From: Punctularia strigosozonata HHB-11173 SS5
Lineage: Eukaryota; Basidiomycota; Agaricomycetes; Corticiales; Punctulariaceae
Assembly (NCBI RefSeq): GCF_000264995.1
Contig: NW_006767453.1
Location: forward strand, 337,063-371,046
Reading direction: 5' to 3'
Length of the DNA: 33,984 bases
The notes under the pieces were generated by a model. The model ran no database searches, was not told the DNA's origin, and saw nothing but the letters and a program-made list of their open reading frames with translations. This document shows positions 19,977 to 30,563 of this stretch, piece by piece. How positions within the stretch are numbered: position 1 is the first letter of the stretch; each line of letters starts with the position of its first letter. Both the position numbers and the translations under genes were made by a program.

Positions 19977-20996
19977 ATGAGACTCGACAAGTACCCTAAA
20001 TACGACCTCACCTTCCCGGGGCCGACCCCGATCCAGCATCTGAAGCGCCTCTCCGACGCGCTAGGGGGCAATGTCCAGCTGTACGCAAAGCGCGAGGACT
20101 GCAACTCGGGGCTCGCCTTCGGCGGGAACAAGACGCGCAAGCTCGAGTACATCATTCCGGACGCGCTCGAGGGCGGGTACGACACCCTCGTCTCCATCGG
20201 CGGCGTGCAGTCGAACCAGACGCGGCAGGTTGCCGCCGTCGCCGCCCACCTCGGGCTCAAGTGCGTGCTCGTGCAGGAGAACTGGGTGAACTACCACGAC
20301 GCGGTGTACGACCGCGTGGGCAACATCGAGCTCTCGCGCATCCTCGGCGCGGAGTGCAGGCTCGATAAGGCCGGGTTCGACATCGGGATCCGGCCGAGCT
20401 GGGAGCAGGCGATGGAGGACGTGAAGAAGGGCGGCGGCAAGCCGTTCCCGATCCCGGCGGGCTGCTCGGAGCATCCGAAGGGCGGTCTGGGCTTCGTGGC
20501 GTTCGCGGAGGAGGTGAGGAAGCAGGAGGAGGAGCTCGGCTTCAAGTTCGATTACATCGTCGTCTGCGCCGTCACGGGCAGCACGATGGCCGGTATGGTG
20601 GTGGGCTTCGCGGCCGACGGGCGGGCGAACAGGGTTATCGGCATCGACGCATCCGCAAAGCCTGAGAAAACGCGGGCGCAGGTACTGCGAATCGCGAAGA
20701 ACACGGCTGAGCTGGTGGAGGTCGGGCGCGAGATCACGGAGGAGGACATCGTGCTGGACACGCGCTTCGGCGGGCCGGAGTATGGGCTTCCGAATGATGG
20801 GACTATGGAGGCGATTAGGTTGTGCGCGAGGACGGAGGGTGTGCTCACGGACCCCGTGTACGAGGGCAAGTCTATGGACGGGATGATCCAGATGGTGAGG
20901 AATGGCGAGTTCCCGGAGGGGTCAAAAGTGCTGTACGCGCATCTTGGGGGTGTGCCTGCGTTGAGCGCATACAGCTACCTGTTCAGGGAGGGTTGA
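19977..20996 (+). CDS. acdS: 1-aminocyclopropane-1-carboxylate (ACC) deaminase
   Basis: This is an intronless frame of 339 residues. The PLP enzyme opens ACC, the plant ethylene precursor, to 2-oxobutyrate and ammonia. The PLP lysine is Lys52 in [11 protein letters not shown], and Ser79 and Asn80 lie in [10 protein letters not shown]. Tyr295 and Glu296 are in DPVYEGKS, and Leu323 is in [11 protein letters not shown]. These match Lys51, Ser78, Asn79, Tyr294, Glu295 and Leu322 of the Pseudomonas enzyme with a constant offset of one. The Glu and Leu separate true ACC deaminase from D-cysteine desulfhydrase, which has other residues there. The gene is GC-rich at third positions, but so are nearby genes. 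Fungal ACC deaminases are thought to derive from bacteria. Confidence 0.95.
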   Translation: MRLDKYPKYDLTFPGPTPIQHLKRLSDALGGNVQLYAKREDCNSGLAFGGNKTRKLEYIIPDALEGGYDTLVSIGGVQSNQTRQVAAVAAHLGLKCVLVQENWVNYHDAVYDRVGNIELSRILGAECRLDKAGFDIGIRPSWEQAMEDVKKGGGKPFPIPAGCSEHPKGGLGFVAFAEEVRKQEEELGFKFDYIVVCAVTGSTMAGMVVGFAADGRANRVIGIDASAKPEKTRAQVLRIAKNTAELVEVGREITEEDIVLDTRFGGPEYGLPNDGTMEAIRLCARTEGVLTDPVYEGKSMDGMIQMVRNGEFPEGSKVLYAHLGGVPALSAYSYLFREG

Positions 20997-21287
20997 CGGC
21001 GATGGAGGAAGTCCCAAATAGGAAGGTCCTAATGATCTGTGTAGCCTTAGTACGCCATCGACAACGTGGTCCAGGAGATACCGGCTTGTTAGGCCGTTCA
21101 GTTCCAAACGAATATGGAGCGCCGCCCTGCAAGCATGTTGGTGGATGATGTTCTGCCAGATACGCATTGCGGTTTTAAGGGTTTTGTCCCTCAAGGATCT
21201 GCAGGCGATATCTGGAATGATGAAGTATGACTGTCATTATAAATGGTACAATATAGTTTCATATGACGAATGTAGGACGGAGAGCGG
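20997..21287. other. Convergent 3' intergenic region
   Basis: This lies between the stop codons of the ACC deaminase and glutaredoxin genes. It probably holds the two 3' untranslated regions; I see nothing else. Confidence 0.5.
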
Positions 21288-22000
21288 CTATGCCGCTGCC
21301 TCCTCCTTCTCCTCTTCTATCTTCGGGATGATGTTCTCCTTCTCCAGCAAATTTTCAAGTTCTCCAGATTGGTGCACTACGGATGAGGGTATGCATCAGC
21401 ACTGACGTGGTCACGCGACTCTGAGATACAACACGCACTTCCAAGGAGGATGTCACAACCACCGATAAACTCGCCATTGATGTACAACTGCGGGATTGTG
21501 GGCCATTGGCTATCCAAAGACATGTTTTCAACATCAAGGGACGGGGATGTGTCATAGTTTGAAGACGCACGAGAACTCCTTGATGCCCTCTCGCAGCTCT
21601 TGATCCTCGAGGACATTGTACGTCTTCATTTTCTCGGGAGGTACGCCATGCAGATCAAGCACTTGAATCGCGGCGCGGGAGAAGCCACACTGTGGCATAT
21701 CAGGGGTGCCTATGTGTCCGCGACGGTGCTCAGGGACGTGGACAGGTGCACGAGGATGGACTAGACGCACCCTTCATGAACAGCACCAATGGAGTATCGG
21801 TCACCGCTTTCTGGATGGCAGCGCGAGCTTGGTCGGTGAGCAAACGGCGTTGCACGAGCGTGTTGACAGCAGGAGTGCCTAGTATCCGACTCGTGAAGCA
21901 CGTTGGACGCGAGGTGCGGAGCTACAAAGCGGTCAATCGAGTCCCAGCAAGCTCGGGGTCGACGTACTGAGGATCGCAGTGCTGACGAGAACATGGACAT
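21288..22000 (-). CDS. GRX5: Mitochondrial monothiol glutaredoxin (Grx5 type)
   Basis: Five exons (21968-22000, 21771-21921, 21571-21709, 21439-21509, 21288-21376) give 160 residues. The first exon (33 nt) plus the start of the second make an Arg/Ser/Thr-rich presequence ([19 protein letters not shown]), typical for mitochondrial import. The glutaredoxin core follows: [20 protein letters not shown], the active site [10 protein letters not shown] (monothiol CGFS), [37 protein letters not shown] (TIPQ cis-Pro and GG glutathione-binding positions) and [13 protein letters not shown]. Grx5 transfers Fe-S clusters in the matrix. Introns are 46-62 nt. A start at 21994 (second ATG) is equally possible. 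The residue before WPT is Gln rather than the common Asp. Confidence 0.92.
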
Positions 22001-22650
22001 GGTTGCGTTGTAAAGTTATGAGGAAAGACGCGTTATGTAGGTCTTGTGCCGTTAAGAATGTACGTGTCCACTCGGAAGAATGCCGACCCGGAGTAAAGTA
22101 TGCGAAGAACGTCGGACCCGCGTTATGCCGTCTGCTCGTGAGTAAGCCAGCCCATCCTCTCCCGGTTGAAATGCAAGCCTCACAACAGAATAGTTCCCGT
22201 ATATCCTGCAGTCACCGAGGATGACGCCAAAAACAAAGTGCAGAGGCCGTGCTGAGCTGAGCGAATGAGTCGACCTCCATTGGCTCAGCGGGATTAGTCA
22301 CGTACGCGAGGGGCGTGTGACACCGTGGCGGCGGGATTGCCCGTTATGGTATCCGGTGCGCCTCTCGACCTAGACGTCCTGGTCATCATCAGCAAGCTGA
22401 AGCTGGTCATGGCGCCCGATCTCGACGTATATAAGCCGATTGCCTTCCACTTGCTACCAACACGATTCTCAAACCGCCCAACATTCCATCCACATTCGCC
22501 TCGGTAGCGAAAGCGCTTGCACTCGCCATCCTGTCTTCGCTGCTATACTCAGCGCTTCGTACTCATCTACCTACACTTCGGACCACATCAAGAGCTCTCA
22601 ATTCTATCAGGCTCTCAACGACTTCAGCGGATTCTACTTTGCAGAGCGCC
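22001..22650. promoter_or_regulatory. Divergent promoter region between GRX5 and pirin genes
   Basis: This stretch of 650 bp between divergent genes must contain both promoters. A TATATAA at 22428-22434 lies about 220 bp upstream of the pirin ATG, farther than usual unless the leader is long. Short open frames inside are unlikely to be genes. Confidence 0.45.
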
Positions 22651-23586
22651 ATGAAAATCGTCCCCCGCTACAGCACCGAACGCGGTCATGCTGATCATGG
22701 CTGGCTCAAGACGTTCCACACGTTCTCGTTTGCGATGTGAGTACTTCACGACTATCGTTTCACGAGCGCAGCTAACCGCTCACTATATGTGCTCAGGTAC
22801 CAGGATGATGCCCACGACCACTTTGGTTGTCTACGTGTGATCAACGAAGACCGCGTAGAGGCTCACACAGGCTTTGGCACGCATCCTCATCGCGAATTCG
22901 AGATATTCTCCTACGTTGTCGCCGGTGAACTCGAGCAGTAAGTAATCGCAATCATGACGCAGCGTATCTTTCCGGATATTAACATCCCCAACTTCAGTCG
23001 CGATTCGATGGGTAACGTCGAGATCCTCAAACGCGGCGACCTCCAGCTCACCTCCGCTGGCACCGGCATCCGCCACTCCGAAAAGGCGCACGGCAATTCC
23101 CAGGTCCACTTCCTCCAGATTTGGTCCATCCCCTCCGTCCCGCGCCTCGCGCCCAAGTACTTCACGCGCCATTTCTCCGACGCCGAGAAGGCGGATCGAT
23201 GGGCGACCGTCGTCGCGCCCGTCGAAGCGCGCGATGTGGGCGTGCTGAAGGACGAGCGCGAGGGCAAGGGTCCCGCACCGGTGCAAAGCCCCTTATATTT
23301 GCACGCGACGTTGTTAAGCCCGGGCAAGGCGCTCCCGAGCGTGTTCAAGAAGAATGTCGCCCCGGGTGGGAGCAAGAAATACATTCACGTCGTCCAGACG
23401 TCCGGCTACAATCCGAAGAAAGCGAGCGGTGCGAAGGTGCGCGTGTTCGACGACCAAGGCGCTGTGCAAGAGCTCCACGAGGGTGACGGGGCATACCTCT
23501 TAGGCGAAGCGGGCAAGGAGATGAAGGTGGAAAATGTTGGTGACAAGGTTGCGGAGGTGCTCCTGTTCGACGTCGACGTCGAGTGA
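22651..23586 (+). CDS. Pirin (bicupin, PRN family)
   Basis: Three exons (22651-22736, 22797-22937, 22998-23586) give 271 residues. The N-terminal cupin has the metal ligands His58 and His60 (GTHPHREFEI), His102 and Glu104 (GTGIRHSEKAHG). The HPHRGFE-like signature reads HPHREFE here, with Glu replacing the usual Gly. RGDLQLTSAGTG and VHFLQIWS are also typical. Pirins are Fe-binding proteins of the nucleus or cytosol; human pirin is a redox-linked transcription co-regulator and some relatives are quercetin dioxygenases. The biochemical role in fungi is unsettled. Both introns are 60 nt with standard GT-AG borders. Confidence 0.92.
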
Positions 23587-23777
23587 ATCGAATAGTTCTC
23601 TTCCGCTCGCAGGGCTTGACTGATGTAACATAGTGTGCATTGTCTAATGTCATGTATCGAATACAGTTACAACATCACATTATATAAATTACTACTTGGA
23701 TCCAAACGACAATGCAATGCAGGATAAGACAGCAGATAGCGATGACTGATGAAGTGAATACGTCGGTGGCTCCTTGA

Positions 23778-26700
23778 TCACACTTTCATGAACGAGAACA
23801 GGCTGCTCATGTCCACCCATCGTCGCCCGGACTGAAGCATATACTTCTCTACGGTGTCCAGGAGTGTCTGCAGCAGCCCGGCCTGCATGGTGCACAGGGT
23901 GTCGATCTCCACTGGCACGAAAATCAGCACCTTCGAATAGGAGTTAGATTGAGGTGATACATACTGAGCTTATCTTTGTCCATCCCCCTGGCTGCCTTGA
24001 TGATCTTCTGTTGGTCGAAGAGGGAATGATACATCCGCAGCTGATTGTAGAGCTCCGCATCCGAGTACTGGTGTCAAATACCTGAGCAATGCACACAAAG
24101 ATTGCGAGAATCGATCGTACCTCAAACGCCACCGTGCTCGTACAGTCCTTCCTCAAGCAAGTGCGAGCATACACCCCCATCATCCTTGTCCGCATCCCAC
24201 ACGTCTGGTCGTTGCACACGATCCAGCCTTCATAGTACCGCGCGATGTGCGCCCTTATCTGGGTGTCGAGCTGGACCTGCAGCGACGCCGTGGTCATCGG
24301 TGCCTTACAGGCGGGACACTCCGGCCCTGACGGCAGCAGCAGCGACGCTGTGCGATCTGCGACCGGCGCAAACGCGATCTGGCCCTCGCATTTGCGGCAA
24401 CGCACGACGAACGGGTCCGTGTCCTTGAACCGCTCCGCGTCTGACATCTGCGAATCGAGCGTTGTGAAGACGTGTTCTTGTACCTCGCCGGAGGTGCTGG
24501 TCCGGAATCGTCCCGGGTCGAGGCCGAGGCATTCTGCGAGGCGAGCACGGTCGGTGCCCTCGATGGGCTCACAGAGACGCTCGATGGGAGGCAAGACCTG
24601 CTGGGACAGGTAGTACTCGTAGTCTGCAGGAGGCGTCAATACGCGTCATCGAAAGGATCCTATCGGAGATCACACCTATTTGACAATCTTTCCCGCCTTT
24701 TCGAACTTCATCGGGGTGCTTCGCTTTGTCCGCTTGACCGGTCTTGGACGATTCGCCGCTCGCACCGAGGCAAAAGACGTAGGGAATGACATCGCCGGAG
24801 CGGGCCGTGCCGCCCCTGGTCTTCATGCGTAGGGCAACTTGCACATGGGGTTGTGACTTTGCATCAGGGTAATCTTCGGGGTTCTTGCCAAGACGCTGGA
24901 GGACGGTACTTGTTCAGCGGAATTCATCAGGGATATAAAACTGTTGCAGACCTTGAAGACAATGAAATCGTCTAGCTTGATTTTGCCTTCGCGGACGTTC
25001 TGACCGATCGTGGTCAGGTAGTCATGGATCTGCTCCACCACTATTTCCGTGGCCTCCCCCGATAGGATCTGCTCAAGAACGTACTGCGACACGTTCTTTG
25101 ACAGCGCGCAGTACTCTCGGCGCTTCATGTCGAGACCCTTGACTTCCGTCGAGGTCCGCGTTCCGTCCTCGACCTTGATCGCTGCATATTTCTTCTTTTG
25201 CAATAGCAAAAGCCGCTGGAAAATGCCATCAAGATCGATCTCGAGCAGCCTGTATCGCTCGTTGACAGCCTTCTTGAAGTCAGCAGCGATCTTCAGCGCC
25301 TCTGCAAGATCGGTGGCGCCAGAGTTCACAAAGACGGAATCCGTATCTCCGTAGACGACGTCAAGCTGCAGTGACTCTGCCAGCTCCCTCGTGGCCGTCA
25401 AGATTTCTCGACCCTTGAAGGTGGTAAGGGCAGCGAGTGGTCGCGCGTAGAACCTGGAGTATTCGAAGCCGAGACAGCCGTACATACTGTTGGCCGTTAG
25501 CTTCAGGGCTTGTTGCTTGATATCGTACTACGTCGGGACATCAGCTAAGGCAGTCGCATCAGGTCGGGCCAGTCTCACCTGCATGAGCTTTGCTTGCGAT
25601 GCGGTCTTGTCCTTCATCAGTGCTTTGACTTGTCTTCGCCGATTGACGAGCGTGGCAATAAGCCTCGGCAGCACACCCTGCGCAGTCGTAGAATCCGGAG
25701 GATCAGGTATTCTCTCTTCGCCATCCTACAGCCCGTTAAGTGCTCAAGCTAAGATCAACGAAACGGACGGACTGACCTCATCGTCCTCAACCGGCTCCAC
25801 TGTCGTGAAGTCGATGTTGTACTCCTGAATGATGCTCGGATACAGCGAGTTGAAGTCCATCACAAGGATGAACTTATCCCACAAACCCCTCTTCGGCTCG
25901 AACACCAAACCTCCCTTATACTTGTCCCTCTTGCCCTTCCCCTTCCCTCCGACTGTGGCGCCGTTGGGATCGTCGCCCTCCGCCTCGGCCTTGACTGCGG
26001 CGGCAGCCTTCTTTCCCCACGTCTTGTCCGGACAAATATACTTTAGCCGGTGGAACTCATGCAGCAAGATATATTCGTTCCGCTCCGCGCGGCCTCCGTT
26101 GAGCGTCTTGTTCCACGAGTTGCCGGCCAAATTCGTGAGCTGCCGCGTCAGCGGAAGAATCTGAACCTTGGACGCGATCGCCATCTGGTAATGCGCATCG
26201 AGCTCGCAGTGCCTGACGAAGGTGAGCAGGCGGTCGGGAGAGGAGACGGAGCCGTCAAAGTAGGCGGCGGTGTCGTCCGGATCGATGTCCTGGCGATCGC
26301 TCTTGAGGTGCGTCTTGCACATCTCCGTGAGCGACCAGGTTGTGGACGAGATCATGCTCTGTTGCATCCCGTTAGGTTACTCATCCACACTCGGCCATAA
26401 TATCCACACTTTACCTTCGCTCCATCGCTAGCTAAGTCGCAAAGCATGCGTCCGGCGAGGAATCTCAAGTTGCTCCCCTGCCGCCCGATATTGGGCCATC
26501 TGCTCCGTCTGAACCGACTTATGCGAGACCAGTGATCCGCTTTCAGTTCTTTCATACGGTTGAGCAGGACGTCCAACGAGACGCCCAGAAATTCGTGTCC
26601 GACGAACACGTCTGGATCGGCTTTGTGGATAGTCACTGAACCAGAGTGTGAGCTAACACGCTAGGATAAGATGTCGGGCGGTTCACGCGCCTAGCAGGCT

Positions 26701-29025
26701 GCTGAGCAACATTCGTTCGTTTGCCATCGGAGAAATTACGCCTTTGCCGTTGGCCTTGGCCCGCGCTTCGAAATTAGGCGGGAACCGACCCAATGGACGG
26801 ACGAATGTATGCACGGTACAAGGGAGCTGCTCCGGCGGCGTAGGGTCGTCGATTTGGACTGCGAGCACACCGAGTCAGTTGACCTGCGGGAATAGACAAA
26901 GATAGCGCTTTTTACTGTTGGACCATATTCGCGCTGTCGCGCATACAATTTCGCGCTTGTTCTCCTTGTGGTTCACGATCGTACGGAGACTTAAACTCGT
27001 GATGGTCAGCGGCGGCGTATCCTTCGGCGCGTCTGCATCGCTCTCTGCAAAGGGGTTGATGTCTTTGGGGTCAGACACTGTGGCCTCTACTTTACACCAT
27101 GAGATCTGGATATGTAGGATTGAGTCATTATCTCATTCATAAGGATCGCAGTACTTACGCCTTTATGCTCCACCTTTGGATGCTTGATATTTAACCAACA
27201 TGGACCCATGATCTTCCTCTTCAACACGAGCAGTTCAAACGCAGTCGTATTCGTTCCAAATATCCGTGAGAAGTTGGGACTGGACACCGTCGATGGTATA
27301 GTTGGTTCTAACGCGCGGGACGCGAGACCGATGAGCGTCAGGGTAACCAGACAAAACAGCAGAACGCGGACCTTCGAAGGGGTAGACCACTTTGAGCCAC
27401 TCCGCCTCGTCCCGAGGGACGTCCGGTTCACCAAAGGCGTACTTGCGTTTAACGGGTTTGCAGCGCCATGACTTGATACCCGCCTGCTGACGGATCTGAT
27501 CGAAATCGGAATATACGTCGGACATCTCTGCAGCAGGTTATCAAATTCGGGTCTCTGGCAGATCTCGAGTGGATGCCTTCACTGACCGACAGGCACATCC
27601 GTCTCCACCAAGTTGCCGTCCTCATCCTGCTCCACCCTCAACGCCCGTGGCAATACGAACAGATTCCGCTGCAGGTTCTCAATCGTGACGCATATACTGA
27701 CCCACTGTCCGCTTGTCTTCTCCTTCAGCTTCCCGATGAAGTACAACTTGCCCTCGTGCTCCATGTAGTCCAGCCAGAAGAAGCGCAAGCTGCCGTCGTC
27801 TTCCAGCACTTCAAAGTTCGAAGAGTTCGAGGACATTTTTGTGGAGCCGAGAGGCTCGGCGGCTGGCGCGACGGTGAGGCCATCATAAACAGATAGCCAC
27901 GAGGGCTTAGCATCGTCTTCTTTCTTGGCGTTAGTTGGCGGATGTGCAGGGGGGACGCCGTTGAGAGGCTTCAGAGGTTTCTTAAGGTCAAGCTCCACCT
28001 CCTCTTTCTTGACGACCTTCTTGACATTCGGCTTTGCAAGGCATCAAGATGCGAATCATAGAAATTGAAGCAGGCCAGTCACCTTCAGCTCTTCTTCATC
28101 CACCTCCATAAATGCTTCCATGTCGATCTCATCGAATGTGGCGTCTACGTCGAAATCGGAGGCACCCGCCGAGAAACCGCCATCGGTTCCCTCGTTGTCG
28201 GACTTGACACCCATGCGTTCCATCGAGGGCGTCATGCCGTCGTCGCTGATGCCGTTCGTGTAGTCATGCGTACGGGACTATTGTCCGCCGATGAACAACG
28301 AGGCTCACGCAAGGGAGACAATACTTACCTTCTTCTTAGGGCTGAGCACGTAGTCATCGCTAGGAGGCTCGGGCCCATCGCTCGAGCTGTCCGCATATGC
28401 GTACTGTTTGCTCCGGTACGACCCATTTGCCCTCGGTGGGCTGTTGTCTCTCACCATCTCGCTCTTGCGCTTCTTGTTTCTAGGCTTTGTAGGAGCCTCT
28501 GTTGGGAGCGAGTCCATGGCGCCCAACAGGGAGGACATGAAGTCGTTCTCCTGGTCAGCGGACACGGTTGGACGATACGCGGCCATGGACATAGGCTGAA
28601 CGGCAGGGGGCGGAGCCTTGGGCTTGGCCTTCTTCGACGGTCCATCTGCAACTTTGGAAGAGGATTTGCCTGACTTTCGCGCTGCGCACGCATATAAGCA
28701 CCGCAACACGCGCGTCGTCTCGAAGGGGCGCGAGCGGCGACTCACGCTTGCGTTGTTCCTCTTCATCATCTTCCTCGTCGGTACCACCGTTGCCCCAGTC
28801 ATCCATTCCGTTGTCCATATAGCCCTCCACACCATCGTCCACAACGAAATCGTCCTTCGCCAGGCGGCCCTTGACGATCTGCTTGTACTGTTCTTCAGAC
28901 ACCTCATCGTACAATACACCGTCATCCTCTTCGAACGCGATCGCGCGTGAGCCACCCTCGCGCGCACGTTTATACGCTGCGAGCTTGTCGAGCTTGGACT
29001 TGTTAGCGCGACGCGAGCGGTCCAT
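23778..29025 (-). CDS. POL1: DNA polymerase alpha catalytic subunit
   Basis: Sixteen exons (28746-29025, 28329-28681, 28083-28277, 27587-28031, 27372-27527, 27159-27307, 26916-27105, 26691-26858, 26415-26635, 25777-26358, 25579-25725, 24952-25527, 24676-24895, 24121-24623, 23965-24067, 23778-23911) join in frame to 1473 residues, the usual family length. The N-terminal segment has KREGG-like [13 protein letters not shown], then DDFVVDDG. B-family polymerase motifs follow in order: [14 protein letters not shown] (motif A), [18 protein letters not shown] (motif B) and YGDTDSVF (motif C). The C terminus has two Cys motifs: CRKCEG with CPACKAP, and CNDQTCG with CLRKDC, which bind the B subunit and a metal. 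The enzyme extends primase RNA primers to start replication in the nucleus. The intron at 26636-26690 starts with GC rather than GT. It is divergent to ZIM17 with 168 bp between start codons. Confidence 0.95.
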
Positions 29026-29193
29026 GGTTGTGTCGGTGAAACGGCGCCAACGACGAGAGTAATAAGACGCGAGGCGTCACAGACGTGACCGTCACCTTCT
29101 CCTCGTGCTGACCCCAAGGTGGGGTTAGGGTCTCCAACCTATTCTTCATCGCGACGTCACCTCCCTCAGGCTCTCACCATCCTCGAGCATATC
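29026..29193. promoter_or_regulatory. 168-bp divergent promoter of POL1 and ZIM17
   Basis: The interval between the two divergent start codons must serve both genes or their leaders. No TATA box or MCB-type ACGCGT element is evident within it; an ACGCG appears near 29068 (GACGCGAGGCG). Confidence 0.4.
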
Positions 29194-30008
29194 ATGCTGC
29201 CTCGCTTCGCCCACGCCTCCCGAGCTGTAACAACACCACAAGCACAGCTCTTCGCTCCTCTCAAACGTCTTCACCAATGCCCCGCGCTCGACAGCCCGAC
29301 CTGCTCACGACCGTTCTCCCGGCGCTCAAGCTCGTCGGCCTCCTCGTCCTCGCCTACCTCTTCTTCGACCACTTCCTGCTCACGATCCTCTTCGCGCCTC
29401 TCACCGCGCTCTTCGCTCTATTCAACAACTTATTCGGCATCCTTATCGTCTTCGCGGCGCTCCTTTACGTCGTCGTCTTCCGCGTTCTACCAGCCGCCCA
29501 AGCCCGACCCCAACTCCAAGACAAGTCTGCATTCGGGGCACCACCGAAACACCCCAGCGTTCGACGGGCCGGGCGGCGCTAGCGCAGAGTGCGCTGATCC
29601 GCCGCAGAACGCGCTCAGCCCACCACCGGCGGATTCGCCGGGCTCACAGGTGCTGGGCAAGATTGAGCAGCGCCTGCAAATCACGTTCACCTGCACCGTC
29701 ACGGACTGCGGCACGCGCTCGTCGCACGAGTTTACGAAGCGGTCCTACGAGCGCGGAATCGTCATCGTGCAGTGTCCAGGATGCCAAAACAGGTACGTTC
29801 TTGTCCCAGTTCCCGCCGCGTTCCCGGGATTAACCGCCGTGCACTTGCCAGGCATCTCATCGCGGACCATCTGGGGTGGTTCAAAGAGTCCACTGAGGAT
29901 GGTAAACTTCGTACGGTCGAGGATCTCATGCGAGCCAAGGGCGAGCAGGTCCGCCGGGGCCACATTGACGGGAGTGGCGAAGTCGTCGAGTATGCACCAG
30001 AGTCTTGA
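29194..30008 (+). CDS. ZIM17: Zim17/DNL-type zinc-finger protein, mitochondrial Hsp70 escort
   Basis: Two exons (29194-29792, 29852-30008) give 251 residues. The zinc-finger core reads QITFTCTVTDCGTRSSHEF, then KRSYERGIVIVQCPGCQNRH and LIADHLGWFKES, which are CxxxxC and CxxC pairs, with an HLIADHLGWF tail diagnostic of the family. Zim17/Hep1 keeps matrix Hsp70 soluble during import and Fe-S assembly. The N terminus (LPRFAHASRAVTT) suits a presequence, but it is followed by a long Ser-rich stretch. The C terminus (RTVEDLMRAKGEQVRRG, GEVVEYAPES) is also typical. Exon 1 is unusually long and overlaps a hydrophobic frame at 29277-29582, so its N-terminal reading is less certain than the zinc-finger part. 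Confidence 0.85.
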
Positions 30009-30563
30009 GCTTGGCAGGGGACCGTGCGCTCTCCCCTTGAATTCATGCCACGGCTCATTTTGGACCACACGAACCTGTTGTAAATGTTACTTTACAGTAC
30101 ACTAGTGCTAATTCACTACGTCTGGCACTGACTGGTCTCTGAAACCCCGCGTCACGACTCGTTGCTAGCACGGAAGTCGGCAATACGATGACCGAAACAC
30201 GATTAATAACTATACTGTACATCGGGCTTGTCTATGAATGTATATTCTATGTTGACACTGCATAGATGTTGAACGTTGATGAGCCTAATCCAACGTCTCC
30301 CCGCAAATTTGCGTTGAGAATAATGTGACTCCATCGACTCGTGGTTTTATCCGTGAACACGTCTCTCGACGCAGCCGTAAGACTGTCCCTCGCTGAGCGT
30401 CGCGTTGACTGAGGATCGCGTGTATGGTGGATATCTCCTCGGACTGTTTGATGGCGGGCATATATATGCTAGTGTCTTCGGAATGGGCAAGGGCGATATT
30501 AGGACGAAGAGGTAGTTTTGGTCGACGCCGGAGTCAATCCGCGTTCGGTGATCGGCCTGACGA
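30009..30563. other. Convergent 3' intergenic region
   Basis: This lies between the stops of ZIM17 and the MFS transporter gene. Short frames here are not convincing. It probably holds 3' untranslated sequences, and I see no repeat or RNA gene. Confidence 0.45.

Noticed and set aside
20061-20474. 137-codon minus-strand frame inside ACC deaminase
   Set aside because: It is a high-GC shadow of the plus-strand enzyme: all conservation is in the plus frame, and the minus translation is Arg/Ala/Val-rich low complexity.
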